Assembly: GCA_012934845.2 (NCBI GenBank)
Contig: WNNJ02003183.1
Coordinates: 62,001 to 126,000 of the forward strand
Direction of reading: 5' to 3'
DNA: 64,000 bases
From: Pomphorhynchus laevis
Lineage: Eukaryota; Acanthocephala; Palaeacanthocephala; Echinorhynchida; Pomphorhynchidae
Below, piece after piece: positions 13,798 through 24,757 of the stretch. Both the position numbers and the translations under genes were made by a program. Numbering within the stretch: position 1 is the first letter of the stretch; every line of letters starts with the position of its first letter. The notes under the pieces were generated by a model. The model was not told the origin of the DNA, ran no database searches, and saw only the letters and a list, made by a program, of their open reading frames with translations.

Positions 13798-14025
13798 AAA
13801 CAGTTCGTTTTGTCGAATCAGCGTGTGAAACCTGAGTCTGATTGTTTCCTAGCTATCTTCTCATAGATAAATTTACAATTTGCTTGTTTTTCCAAAAACC
13901 TGTTCGTACATATTCAACACAATAAACTTGAGCAGGTAAGAAAATATTATCGCTAGAGTGTAAAACGATTTTTGTTCTTCCGAAAAAGTTTCTTTATACT
14001 CTTTAATAACGACAAGATCACTGAA

Positions 14026-14445
14026 ATGGGCAACAAAGGAGGAAAAGATGCAAAAAATAAATCAAACGTAAATCCACCTACAGGAATGGATATGATGCCA
14101 ACATATACGCCAATGACCGGTGCCACTCACTATCCTGCGAGTGCTCCAAACATAGGGTGTCACATGCACTACGGTATGCCTGGATTTTATTCCAATCAAT
14201 TCACTCCACAATCACCGCCTCAAGTCCCAGGTATGATGTATCCCCAGCTGCGGATTCCACCGAATAATTGCATATATCACGACGTCGCCCGACCCATGAT
14301 GTTTGGTCATCCGTCAGCTACACCATCAGTACCTTCAATGATGATAACATCCATGCCCGGACAAATTTCATGCAATGATAACATGTGTAGCCGAACACCA
14401 GTGATGCAGCATAGAAAAAGCATGGGTGATAATTATGGATATTGA
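14026..14445 (+). CDS. Met/Pro-rich protein of unknown function, 139 aa
   Basis: I do not recognise this protein. The frame is open upstream of 14026 to a non-ATG codon, but the first ATG, in good context (CTGAAATGG), gives 139 residues starting MGNKGGKDAKNK. The first 14 residues are basic with Gly at position 2, so N-myristoylation is conceivable, though residue 6 is Gly instead of Ser/Thr. The rest is low in charge and rich in Met, Pro, Tyr, Gly and Ser, with repeated short MMP, MPG and PQ motifs. No signal peptide, membrane segment or zinc finger is visible; cysteines are few and scattered. It looks like an intrinsically disordered protein. Codon use is mixed, unlike the flanking AT-rich DNA, which supports real coding. 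It could be a single-exon gene or the last exon of a larger one. Confidence 0.6.
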   Translation: MGNKGGKDAKNKSNVNPPTGMDMMPTYTPMTGATHYPASAPNIGCHMHYGMPGFYSNQFTPQSPPQVPGMMYPQLRIPPNNCIYHDVARPMMFGHPSATPSVPSMMITSMPGQISCNDNMCSRTPVMQHRKSMGDNYGY

Positions 14446-14800
14446 GGGATTCAAAAAATCTTAACGAAATTTAATAGGAGATTATTCGTCAATACAACAA
14501 ATTCAATTACTATTTTGTAATTTCAAACTCAAAAATATTTTTATTGACTGTTGTTGTAGATTGTTTTTCTATAGAAAAGCAAATTATTTAAACAAATTAA
14601 ACAAATTAAATTGTTTTAAATTAAATTAATTTTAAACAAATTAAATTGTTTCGAATTTTAATTTACTAGAAACAAATGTTTTGATTATTTTTGATTTCTT
14701 TGTTTTATATTGATGGAATGTCAAGCGACAAGCATGAGAGTTTGCAACGATGAAATAGTTACTTGAATAATTACGATTGACTAGTCTCGGATCCGGAGTT
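14446..14800. other. AT-rich 3' flank, nothing recognised
   Basis: Contains repeated AAATTAAATTG-like motifs near 14590-14660 and no clear polyadenylation signal or gene. Confidence 0.5.
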
Positions 14801-14819
14801 CATCAGAATTATGCTGGCA

Positions 14820-15200
14820 GGGTACTACCTGTTAAGGAGTTTAAGTATTTAGCGGTATTTTTCACGAGTGACGGAATGAACTCCTTAAAAGATAAAGAAA
14901 CAAACATGTTCATTTAACGCAGTTATACTTTATTAACTGCAGGAACACATGTGGCTGTAAAGCAGGAGCTTTACCACCACATATGGGTTCAGCTTAGCCT
15001 TCAAGTGAATTGTCGGATTTATCGCTCAATCTTCATTCCCGCTTATTAAAACATATGGCGATTAACTTCGGGTAATGACTGAAAGAACAAGAACACGGTT
15101 ACAGGCCATCAAAATGAGGTTCCTTTGTTGCTTGGCCATGAGCGAAAATCTCGGAGTAAAGCTGCTGCATTATATCGAAGGAAATAGGTTGATGTGACAG
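14820..15200 (+). mobile_element. RTE-like LINE relic, 3' end of the reverse transcriptase ORF
   Basis: The translation contains EFKYLAVFFTSDGMNS, then, after stops and shifts, TYGD and VMTERTRTRLQAIKMRFLCC followed by LGVKLLHYIEG. This is the typical region after the palm domain of RTE-clade LINEs (FKYLGxxFTSDG, then VMTERxRSxxQAAEMxFLRR). Several frame breaks and stops show it is old. Only about 380 bp of the element is left; neither end is clear. Confidence 0.75.
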
Positions 15201-16240
15201 TATACTGTCTTAGTGAGGTCTATTAGTTGAACTATCTGGAAAGTGATCATATGGTAGACTTTCGTACAAGTGGAGTGAGGAAATATTAAAACTTGCAGCG
15301 AAATACCTCGGGTTATTTTCACGCTGGCTGTACGCATTTTAAAAATTATTCAACTGATATTTCAAGATTAATTTTTGGATACCAAATCAGGTACCTCTGA
15401 TATGAAGTTTTAGATGAAGTAATAGGACATGAAGTAATCGCACCCAATAGCGATGGATCCAATTACTTCATAAGACGTCTTATGTTTATTTATCAACAAA
15501 TTCAAAATTATTATTAAAATAAAAATAAAATAATAAACAAAATAATAAATATTGTACCATTATTATAAAGTTTAAAGTTCATCATCACTTTAAAGAAATT
15601 TAAAGAAATTTCCAACAGCACAATTGCAACTTTCCGTAATGTAATCTGCAGCACCTGGAATCAATAAAAGAAATGACTCCTAAGCATAACGCGAAGGACG
15701 AGGGTTCGTCAAAACACTTAAAGTGTTTTGTTATTGTATTTGGCATTTCATGTTCTTCTTATTCATTTTATAGATGTTCTGGTGATGGTAACATACGATT
15801 ACCGAAAGCTTAATAAATACGAACTATCTGTTTTTGTTCGCCAAAATATCTTTCTACCAGAATTATCAAACTTTCAACACAACCTGCAATCAAAATAATA
15901 AATTGTCATTATTATAAAACAATCAAATATACCATTAACTTCATAATATTAAGGATAAACTGTTTGTATCATATTAAATGTCTTACTGGACTATTCCGTG
16001 ATGAATTCTTTTTAAAGAATTAAACTACTCGAGATCAACTCGTAACCAAAGTTATATCATCCTTTCACGTTTATGTGATGAGACAATTAAATAATCTGGA
16101 CATTGTGCCTAATTGATTTCACAACCAGTTCTAAAAGATATTACCAAGGCATTTAATACAGTCAAAATTTGACTTGAATATAAATTCTCAAAGTTTGACT
16201 TTTCACAACTTACAATTATATTGAATATTGACACATATAT
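15201..16240. other. AT-rich DNA, nothing recognised
   Basis: No gene or element recognised. A perfect small palindrome, CAAAACACTTAAAGTGTTTTG, lies at about 15708-15728. Confidence 0.5.
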
Positions 16241-16245
16241 TATAT

Positions 16246-16296
16246 ATATTAGAAGAAGAGATCAAATCGAGCTCAATTTAATATCTTCTTCTAATA
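16246..16296. repeat. Short inverted repeat, 14-bp arms
   Basis: ATATTAGAAGAAGA (16246-16259) is exactly reverse-complemented at 16283-16296, with a 23-bp spacer. It lies just upstream of the larger foldback element and may be part of the same insertion complex. Confidence 0.6.
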
Positions 16297-16450
16297 TCAT
16301 ACAGTATTGTATTAAACATAATTTCGAGTAATTTCGATTTGATATCATAAATACTATATATAATTAAAATAAATAATTTTAATATAATAATATTTCGTAT
16401 ATTTATTTACAATATATATCTTTGTAAGTTTCTTACGGACTTTAATACAT

Positions 16451-16673
16451 ATATATACGAAATATTATTATTGGTATCTACCAACATAAAGCAGAGATTA
16501 ATTTTTCAATAAACTTTTCGCCTTGCGGTTTCTTCAAAAATTGTAATTATAACTTTTTCCAATAAAAAGTTATGTGTTCAGTATAATTACAATTTTTGAA
16601 AAGGCGAAACGTTAATTGAAGAATTAATCTCTGATTTTGTTGGAAGAGACAAAGCATAATATTTCGTATATAT
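16451..16673. mobile_element. Foldback (palindromic) MITE-like element
   Basis: The left half, starting at ATACGAAATATT, is matched by the reverse complement of the right half ending at AATATTTCGTATAT. Matching blocks include CAGAGATTAAT, TTTCGCC and CAAAAATTGTAATTATA, interrupted by small differences, so each arm is about 100 bp and imperfect. No coding capacity. Arm divergence suggests an old insertion. Family not recognised; no target-site duplication was made out. Confidence 0.65.
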
Positions 16674-17269
16674 CTTAGTCATTGCGTGATCCCAATCGGA
16701 AGGAACTTATAAATTGAATTCAATTTATACTTAAAATATATAAACATGGATGATTATTGTAATTACGGTATTGACGAGCTCAGTAAGAGCGAAACGCGTC
16801 TGCCGTTTATTAACTTACTTCCGTCTTTTGGCTATGGAGGAATAAATAAATAAAATTGTAAGATGAAACAAAGACAAACTGTATAAATGCTAGTTTGGGA
16901 AGTTATCGAGGATAAGATACCCGAGCCTCACATCCATAATAAATAAAACTAAAATTTAGTTTTTTATTGGATCTATGTACTTAAAGTCTTTTTCTTTCAA
17001 TATTTTGCATTTGAAAACATACACCTATGAAAATGAACTGAATAGACAAAATTTGCAGGCACATGCTTCACTTATATCATGGTAGCGTTTACCATTTAAG
17101 CAATAGCAATCGTAGTAACCGTATCTGATCACTAAAGGTCTACACTTGACATTTGATAGTATCTTCTTTGTTGCAGTCATTGCTGGAGATTTTATAAATT
17201 CGAAATAGAATGAATTAATATTTGCAGACTATTCTTCAACATAATGTACGTAGTTAAAGGTAGTATCAA

Positions 17270-17640
17270 GGTTTAAATTTTGGTGACATCAACTTGATAG
17301 TGTTGGAGTTTCTGCTAAAGCTCCGATGTACCGTAATCTTGTCGATAATGATGGAGATATTACCCGTTGAAGATACCGCCTTTGAACACCATCCAGACGT
17401 TTGAAATCATTAAGTTTGAGGTTTATTCAAAAACATTCTATGTTATATGTGTATTTAGGTGCCAGCATGACCCTAAAATGGTAAATAGTAGCACTTATTG
17501 ACAATTTGGATAAACGACGATATGTATTCATTGCTTCTATTACATTGCATCTCACTTTTATGATGTGTTTAGCGAATGATAACTTAGATGTTAAAGTTAA
17601 TCCTATATAGGTAAACTTATTTACAAATTCTAGCAAAGAG
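17270..17640 (-). mobile_element. LINE relic, region after the reverse transcriptase palm
   Basis: On the minus strand an open frame reads EFVNKFTYIGLTLTSKLSFAKHI, which matches the YLGxxLTxxLSFxxHI motif that follows the palm in several LINE clades. Further on, in another frame, comes DFKRLDGVQRRYLQRV and ETPTLSS. The piece is about 370 bp, without either end, and has at least one frameshift. Confidence 0.6.
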
Positions 17641-17699
17641 TTCTTGTGGAATGTTCAACTTTGACAATGGCCCACATTTTCTGAGTTTATCGATCTTTG

Positions 17700-18065
17700 T
17701 CTTTATAATATTAATAATTTATTAATATTATCATTATGTTCAACAATTATTTTCAACAAACAATTGCTTATTTATAAAAATATGTAGATTTCAAGTTTAG
17801 TCATAGTTAGATGCCTACGATTGGTCTGGAGGTCATGGGAGCGTGTAAGAAGAATAACAGTAGATTCTTCCAGATCAAATACGTCGTATTTGTATTATCG
17901 GATAAATGTAGAGAAAACGCTTTGATAAATACAACACTTTTGTTTTCTGTTTGATCTTATGTTATTACAATAATATTAATAATTTATTAATATTATCATT
18001 ATGTTAAACCATTATTTTCGACAGACAATTGCTTGTTTATAAAAATATGTAAATTTCATTTTTAT
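17700..18065. repeat. Direct repeat, about 100 bp, 265-bp offset
   Basis: AATATTAATAATTTATTAAT and the following sequence to AAAATATGTA.ATTTCA occur at 17707 and again at 17972 with a few differences. The DNA between is unrelated to recognised elements. Confidence 0.7.
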
Positions 18066-18299
18066 TTCATGTTTGCATTTCATGTTTGCTGATTTCATAT
18101 TTGTTTTATTCTTTATAAAAACATTATACTAAATAATGTATAATGTTTAGTATAACATATTATACTAAATCTGAAGATAATTTTAAGTTCTTATCGACTT
18201 TATGTTCTCAAGTGTTTCTACAAAAGTAAAATAGTGTTAAAAATTTATATATTTTGTTATAAGCGTTTAACAGTATTTTGACAATTGACTAACACTGAT

Positions 18300-18470
18300 A
18301 TTTAAAACTTACTGTACGGAGTAAACAGATAATAAGGATCGAAACATGAAATGTAAGTCTCGGTCAGCAGCTGATGAGACCAACGAGGCGGATTAGCAGC
18401 GTCCTACTATATTAAGAGTAGGAACAATACCTGTGAGGATAATATCGACAACCAGAATTTCATCTCACAG
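18300..18470 (+). mobile_element. Solo arm of the palindromic element seen at 54.7-55.0 kb
   Basis: Carries ACAGATAATAAGG, CGAAAC (18340-18345), ATGAAATGTAAGTCT, GGTCAGCAGCTGATGAGACC and GATTAGCAGCGTCCTACTAT, then CCTGTGAGGATAATATCG. All are shared, with point changes, with each arm of the palindrome at 54741-55006. Only one arm is present here, so this is a half copy. Confidence 0.7.
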
Positions 18471-18745
18471 ATGCAATCAACGTTAAATATGATATTATTT
18501 TATTTTTAAGTATAAAAATTATTGTTCAAATTAACATTATGTCAAACTGAATTTGTAGTTTTCACCAAATATTTAAAATCGTTTGAACACAATTGTGTTG
18601 AAAGTCATCTTTCAAATCCAATTTTAGATGTGTTACATTTGATTTGGATCAAGCTATGGCCGAAAGATGTTTATGCGTTTGGATCTAGGATATACTTTGA
18701 ACTTTAAAAATAATATTTAGGAACATTTGCTCTAGTGCCTAATTA

Positions 18746-19483
18746 ATGAATAAGGAAAGCTTTTTAACTATGTATGCGTCAAAACTATTTGAATCCGATA
18801 ATATTCTGGTTTTTGATTGCTTGGGCATACCTCGTGTATTTACTGAACTGCAAATCTACAGCTACGCGGACGATGATATATCACACTCGAATTTGTATCA
18901 GGGAATTGAACATATGGTTGACAATAAAATTTGGAGGAAATTCTATCACGAAAGCATGGGAACTTACTTTATGGAAACTGACAGCTATACTAATTGGTGC
19001 CTTAAGTGCTTGGCAAATCGTCGTGAAAATATAAATCAGAAATGTAAAGAGGATGTTATATTGAAATTATTCTTTGACAATTTTATATCAACTTTGCCAT
19101 CTGATCAAACTGTCGTCAATCGTGTAGAAATTGAAAAAAGGCTTGAATTGAATGAATCACTATTGAATAGGTTAATTCAACAGGGAATTTTATCAATAGA
19201 AGGTGGAAATTCATGGAGGTTAAGTGTACCCCGGATAGGTTTTCTTTTAGTTGAGCTTAGAGAAGGAAGAAACACTTTAAAGTGTGCTTTGAATCGACGA
19301 AAATCGAAACAAATACTGATTAGTGATCTGTATAGATTAATGACCGAAACCAATTCATCAAACGCTTTAAAAAAATGGCGATTAGGCTTTAATTATCACC
19401 TGTCCGATGCACTTGGCAGTCAAATTGTTCGTAAATACGATACTTCAATGGGACCAATGATTTCAAAGCATATAGAAAAATGA
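18746..19483 (+). CDS. STK19: STK19 homologue (winged-helix repair factor), 245 aa
   Basis: The C-terminal half carries the family signature: GNSWRLSVPRIGFLLVELREG at about residues 154-174, then SKQILISDLYRL, then KKWRLGFNYHLSDALGSQIV at 209-228. This matches vertebrate STK19 (SWWLAVPGAGRF, LLLSELLGR, RLGLTYHVHDLIGAQLV). The length of 245 is close to the roughly 254 of the human short form. STK19, first described as a kinase, is now understood as a three-winged-helix DNA-binding nuclear protein that acts in transcription-coupled nucleotide excision repair; no kinase motifs are seen here, in agreement. The ORF is uninterrupted by introns, whereas the vertebrate gene is spliced. The start is the first ATG after in-frame stops. 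The N-terminal third is poorly conserved, as usual. A retrocopy is possible, but the frame is fully open. Confidence 0.82.
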   Translation: MNKESFLTMYASKLFESDNILVFDCLGIPRVFTELQIYSYADDDISHSNLYQGIEHMVDNKIWRKFYHESMGTYFMETDSYTNWCLKCLANRRENINQKCKEDVILKLFFDNFISTLPSDQTVVNRVEIEKRLELNESLLNRLIQQGILSIEGGNSWRLSVPRIGFLLVELREGRNTLKCALNRRKSKQILISDLYRLMTETNSSNALKKWRLGFNYHLSDALGSQIVRKYDTSMGPMISKHIEK

Positions 19484-19489
19484 AGTTTT

Positions 19490-20490
19490 GTTGAGATATA
19501 TGGTCTTCTTGTTTGTGGATGAGAAATTATTGAGATATTAATAATATAATGAGATATTATTTAATATAATGAGATTTAATAATTAGCAAATTATTATGAT
19601 TATATATTATTATATAGTTATTTAATAATTATAATTATTAAATTATAGAAACTAAGTTATATTCCTTAGTAATATAACTTTGAAATACATTTTTGAGAAT
19701 TTTTACAAAAATAATAGAAATGTTAAGAGCAACAGTTTTGCCTTAAAGGAAAAGTAAATACTTGGAAAATTATTTACTTTGAAATATAACTTTTTAACTC
19801 ACTAGCTTTTTCCGTTTCTGTAAATTTATTAGAAATTAAATAAGATAAATGAAGAGATCGAACACTACAGGTTTTATTCGCATTAATCTACAATGTGTAA
19901 ATATAATAATATGTAAATAGTTTAACAAATAGTTCAACTGAAGGAATGATTATGACAATAAAATATGTAGAAGTTTTGTTTTTATTTGATATTTCGCTAA
20001 CCTCTGGTAGTCTAGCATCTCTTAACCCCTCTAATCGGCCAACCATTAAAGACTAGATTAAAACAACACAAATACACACTCAAAAAGGGGCAATTGTTTA
20101 AATAGAAAAATTCGTGAGTCATATTACATTCATAAAAACTTCAATATTATTATGCCGAATAATAAACCTGACGTAACGTTAAATATTTGTAAAGATGCTG
20201 CAAGCGATTCTTTTGTTAAAATAATCTTTTCTATTTTATTTTAATACTTTATTTAATTTTTCTAGTAATTTTTATTATCATTTTTATATTTTTTCAAATT
20301 TTTTCAAATTATTTATTTTGAATGAAAATTTTATGGCTATTATTTTTGTTTTGTTTCTAAACTATTTTGAATCATCCTTTTTCTTTGCGTTTTGCGTACC
20401 TTCAAAAGTTGCCGAAATCGTGTCAAAAATTCAAATATCAGTGAAAGCAGCTGGTTATCGCTAACAACAGCAGCACCTGCCAAAGCAAAT
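19490..20490. other. AT-rich 3' flank with a scrap of foldback MITE
   Basis: Mostly AT-rich DNA. At 19987-20025 the string GATATTTCGCTAACCTCTGGTAG resembles the internal part of the foldback MITE family best seen at 49.6-50.2 kb. No gene recognised. Confidence 0.5.
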
Positions 20491-20768
20491 GGCGGCGATC
20501 GTTTTCAACTTTTTTGTAGAAAAAGTACTACAAAAAAGTTCTACATCTTCTTTTCTTAAGATGCTAACAGTAGTTAGCGAAATATCAATTGAGCTTTTCT
20601 TTATTTCTCTGATCCAATTCAAATAATTCTTTATTAATTAATATTGAACAATTAAAAAAAGTTTAAATTGACTTCTCTCGATTCGTTTAATTTTTAAAAA
20701 TGGAGTCTGCTTACACAATAATAATTATTTATCAATAATGAATCATTATCAACTATTTAAAAATAGAT
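20490..20768. mobile_element. Degenerate copy of the foldback MITE family
   Basis: Contains AAGATGCTAACAGTAGTTAGCG, AAATATCAATTG and TTCTTTATTTCTCTGATCCA, and ends in TTATCAATAATGAATCATTA and AACTATTTAAAA. These match the right arm and tail of the copies at 49.6-51 kb. At its left edge a separate perfect hairpin has 13-bp arms (20507-20519 and 20528-20540). Confidence 0.55.
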
Positions 20769-20944
20769 ATTTTTAATATTTCATCAATTAATAGTATTTC
20801 ACCTTGTAGAACGAGGTGTTGTGAAACCTCGTTCAATAAATAAATAAATAAATGATTCTTTTAAATACAAAAGGTTAAATAGAAAATAACAGGGATAGCA
20901 AAAATTTAAGTCTCTTCGTATTTCATAACTTCTTCTTAAAGTAT

Positions 20945-21695
20945 TCTCCCATTTGTTATGGCCTCAGATCCAGGGGGATCTGAGCCGCCCAACCGATCCA
21001 ACAAGCCGCTTTCCGACTGAACCACCCGGGGTCTTTCACCCCCCCCCCGAAGAATCCAACTGGTGCGGACTATGCTGGGTAAACGAGAGACGAGGAGCTT
21101 AATAAACCTTAGCCTTTGCTTTGGTGGACGTCCTCTCGAAAAGAAGACTAATCCCGAGATATCACAAGTGCCTCAAAGGCGCACCTGGGTTTTCCCCTTT
21201 CAATGACAGATGCTGGGCCAGTTTCAGGGTCCACCTAGCTTTCTTTAGGATACGTTTAAGTCTATACAGGTCAGCTTTCGCCCACCAGTTCACCGTAATG
21301 GTGAACCACAGGTATTTTATTCGAGTTGTGAAGGTGGGGAGTGGTTCAGAAGCAAATATGGTGGAGAGCGCAGAGAGTGCTAATCTCTTAAGTTTCTGCT
21401 TTGTTGCAGGGCTCCATGAAAGACGAACACCTGCGATTTTGCGGAGTTTAAAACAAGATTGGATTCGGTTAACTGGTCTTTTAATCTAAAAAAGAAACTG
21501 CTGATGTCAGAGACTACGTCTTTGCGCCTGAGGTCAGTGAACAAGGCTGTGGTGTCATCAGCGTACACCACAAGATGTTGTTCGCGTTTAAATATTTTGA
21601 ATAGGTTAATGGAGGCAGCAAGATATAAGATAGGATAAAGAGGTGAACCTTGAGGCACACCCGTAATAGTGAGTATCGGTGCTTTGAACAACTTT
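20945..21695 (-). mobile_element. I/Jockey-like LINE (family A), 3' half in reverse
   Basis: On the minus strand 21380-21691 encodes ITGVPQGSPLYPILYLAAS, HLVVYADDTTALF and ISSFFFRLKDQL, the B and C motifs of a LINE reverse transcriptase. These match the plus-strand copy at 44580-44810 almost residue for residue. The sequence then follows that copy to its 3' end (CCCCGGGTGGTT, AGTCGGAAAGCGGC). The start of the RT and everything 5' of it is missing at about 21695, where the plus-strand gag of the same family begins. See the head-to-head finding: this may be one insertion inverted in its 5' part. Confidence 0.8.
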
Positions 21696-21874
21696 CAAAT
21701 TCAAGCAAATATGAAACAGAATTCAGGTATTTCCAATGGAATTTTGACTGTAACAACACCCAAGGTAACAGATTTGTTGTCTCATGATCACGAGGGTAAT
21801 GGGGTTCTTCCCCCATACCCAAGCTTAGAAATCTAATAATTATCAAATTAGCCGAGCCTGTTGGAAGGCATAAT

Positions 21875-22609
21875 TTGTACAACATTTTCCTGCGAAGCTT
21901 CGCAGAACAGTATAAAAATAGAATGTTATTCAACACAGTAAGGTACTACGAGACCGAGGTTAAAATTTCCTTTACCACCTCTGATTTGGCTAATGCATAT
22001 AAAGAATTTTTTAATAACAATCTTTCGAAGTTTAGTAGCCTGATTTCAAAGCCTATCATGGCTTCCTTGAAAATAATAAATCTCCCTCCTTACTTGGAGC
22101 AAAAAAGCATTGATGGCCTTCAGGTACCTTTAAAAGTCTCTAATTTTCGCCCCATTAAAGGAAAGAATGGACTACCTATTCCAATAGGTTTTGTCTCGGC
22201 TCCCACCGACATTGCCGAGACGTTAACCAAAACGTCCTGCAACCCGTTTCTGGGTTTTAATTTAAAGTTTATAATTCTTGAAAATGATGATATGACCTTC
22301 CCCCACTGCAATCTTTGTCATGGATGGGGGAACTGGGCCTCAATGTGTAAGTCAGAGAAGATCTGTGGCTACTGTTCCTCTAAAGAATGTATCGACATCG
22401 GGGGACAATGTTCATCCACCCCGCGATGTGTTAACTGCTGTGATCCACATCCCTCCTGGTCCAAGAGATGTGAGGCTTTTAAGGCCTATCGTCTCGAATT
22501 TTGTCCTTCATGTACAGTTAAAACTCCTGCCAGCTATGCTGAAACCAGCGGGAGGATGTCTGACACGGACATCGTACGTCTCTTCGATGCTCAAATCAAG
22601 CTATCTTAG
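21875..22609 (+). pseudogene. gag-like ORF1 of LINE family A, 244 aa
   Basis: The frame is open for 244 codons. Residues about 147-205 are rich in Cys and His: CNLCHGWGNWASMC, then ICGYC, then CVNCCDPHPSWSKRCEAFK. This is the set of zinc knuckles at the C-terminus of I/Jockey-type ORF1 proteins (last one CxNCxGxHPxxxxxCxxYK). The upstream half resembles the RRM-like region by position only. ORF1 proteins bind the element RNA. The frame closes with TAG at 22609; a shifted frame with ASTTGNEDIDRGQ continues to about 22869 and is the family's ORF1 tail, also seen on the minus strand at 39.2-39.4 kb. Confidence 0.75.
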
Positions 22610-22879
22610 GACAAATACAGCAACTCATCAACAGTCAGTTCGCACTGCTATATTCATCTCCAATGATCTCTCTAGCAACTATTCCAGAGTCAACGAAACG
22701 AGGGGCTTCGGCCCACACCGTACCTCCATGGAAAGTAGGCAGATCCCTCAAGGACAAGTCCAGGAAAGCCTCTACCACGGGAAATGAAGATATTGACCGT
22801 GGGCAAGTGCCCACCTTAGACGGAGTTGGTGGAGGGAATGGCAACCCTTCCGCCCCTAGCTCTGTCTAGGGATGAAGTA

Positions 22880-23585
22880 ATCCCGCCCAGCTAACTCAAC
22901 ACAATGCAGAGTACTCGTGAGCCTTTTTCACTGAATATCTTTCAGTGGAATTCGGGAGGTGCTTCTGCCCTTAGACTTCTATCTAGTTGAGTTGCAGAGG
23001 TTATAGTCCTCCAGGAGACGCGGTCTATCCGTCTCCCCCAGGACATTACTCGATTCATCTCTAAGCACATGTGTTCCCACTATACTCCGTACATAACCCC
23101 GCCTCACTCATCTTCATCTCAAGGTCTTTTAACCTTAGTTAAATGCTCCTTAAGGTCTTCTCTCCTACTAAACTATTCTTGTCCAGCCCTGTCTTGTTTA
23201 GTTATTTCACTCTGTAAGAACGGTAAACGGTAATCCCGCCCAGCTAACTCAACATAATGCAGAGTACTCGTGAGCCTTTTTCACTGAATATCTTTCAGTG
23301 GAATTCGGGAGGTGCTTATGCCCTTAGACTTCTATCTAGTTGAAATGCAGATGTTATAGTCCTCCAGGATACGCGGTCTATCCGTCTCCCCCAGGACATT
23401 ACTCGATACATCCCTAAGCACATTTGTTCCCACTATACTCCGTACATAACCCCGCCTCACTCATCTTCATCTCAAGGTCTTTTAACCTTAGTTAAATGCT
23501 CCTTAAGGTCTTCCATCCTACTAAACTATTCTTGTCCAGCCCTGTCTTGTTTAGTTATTCCACTCTGTAAGAACGGTAAACGCCT
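22880..23585 (+). repeat. 353-bp tandem duplication in the endonuclease of LINE family A
   Basis: The block starting TCCCGCCCAGCTAACTCAAC at 22881 is repeated from 23234, through CTCTGTAAGAACGGTAAACG. The two copies differ at only about ten scattered sites (for example TTCTGCC against TTATGCC), so the duplication is later than the insertion of the element. The duplicated part encodes the first third of the endonuclease (QWNSGGA, VLQETR or VLQDTR). Confidence 0.92.
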
Positions 23586-24712
23586 CAATCTAGCCAATGT
23601 CTACATCCGGCCAGAGGAGATTCACAAAAACCGTGACCTCCTGGATAGGATTACAGATAGCGGCTACGACATGGTACTTGGTGATTTCAACGACAGTACT
23701 GGTCGTTGGATAAACGCAGCACTCCGCAGAGCAAGGAACGGTTATCTTGTTCACAAATTACCACCCACTACCTTTTATTTCACATCAACAAATTCTATCC
23801 TCGACATTTTACTGCTTCACTCGAGGTGGTTGTTAAAACTCCTCTGCACGTAGCAGTCGCGCCAGCAATTGTCCACCTCTCATGACCTAATTCGTTAAAG
23901 AATTGAGGAAGATATGTTGCTTCAAAAGAGGTTTCACTTTGATCCAATCAGAGTGGCCTTCTTTCAAGCGGCTCTCAACTCTTTCCCTGAATATGAAATG
24001 AGAGTCTAACCAAATTTAATACTACCTCTTTTCGCAAGCTACAGCGGTTCTATCGACTACCTATAAAGGTCGTATATACAATCCAACTCCGACGAAACTC
24101 AAGGTCCTAGCGAAACTGCTTAACCTTCCTAATCTCTCTATTTCCGCAAGACAGGCTCTCTCGAATGAATACTGGAGCACTAGATATAGGTTCCAGCTGA
24201 ATAGGGATAGGACGAGTATTGCTCGACTTAATCCTTCTCAGTCTTCCTTTTAGAAGATTTTTAAGAAGTTTGTTTGCTGGAAGGATAGAGCATCGGGTTG
24301 GATAGGGAATGTAGGCCTTGATAAAGTTTTGGAGGAGTCACTAGCCCTACACAACTATGGAGCCCCTCAATCACCTCAACCAATCCCGCCTTGGTGTAAC
24401 TTTAGTAGTAGGGATCTATCTGTTACGGATATCCTTAACTCCTGGGGTCAACTCCCGGGCATCATTAAATCCGTCGTTCCACTTTCGTTTCGGGTCTGTC
24501 AACTTTTGACAGCTGATCAGAGAAGAGATGTGGCCGTCACAATGCTTTTAGCCTCACCATCCGATGTAGCAGGCATCAATATTAGTAAGCGTGTTTTATT
24601 CCTAAGAAAAAATCCTGCTCATGCCCTAAAGATCTACGACCCATTTCGATTCAAAATGCCCTCTTTTCGATTTACGAAAAAGCGCTTGCGTGTAAAATCC
24701 GCGACCATTTAA
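22900..24712 (+). pseudogene. ORF2 of LINE family A: endonuclease and start of RT, broken
   Basis: The apurinic-type endonuclease begins FFTEYLSVEFGR in one frame and NIFQWNSGG in the right one, followed by VIVLQETRSIRLPQDITRF and later GDFNDSTGRW at about 23680-23710 and SILDILLLHS. The linker continues with KVLAKLLNLPNLSISARQALSNEYW in broken frames, and 24329-24712 gives the region before the RT fingers (SQPIPPWCNFSSRDLSVTDIL, ISKRVLFLRKNPAHA). The frame is broken by the duplication, several stops and shifts. Confidence 0.75.
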
Positions 24713-24757
24713 GTAGGCGTAACTTGATCCCTCCAGATTTTCATGGGTTCGTCAAAG

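Larger units (their letters stand above)
21700..24757 (+). mobile_element. I/Jockey-like LINE (family A), 5' part: gag, endonuclease, start of RT
   Basis: Reads gag-like ORF1, apurinic-type endonuclease and the start of the reverse transcriptase, in order. It stops at about 24757 in the stretch that equals 44300-44345 of the related copy. There is a 353-bp tandem duplication at the endonuclease start and several stops and shifts. No poly-A or 3' end is present on this strand. It meets the reversed 3' half head to head at about 21695. Confidence 0.8.

Noticed and set aside
18522-18707. 61-codon frame upstream of STK19
   Set aside because: No conserved features and ordinary AT-rich composition; likely chance.
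21121-21489. Plus-strand frame of 122 codons
   Set aside because: It is the antisense of the reversed LINE family A 3' half, which carries clear RT motifs on the minus strand.
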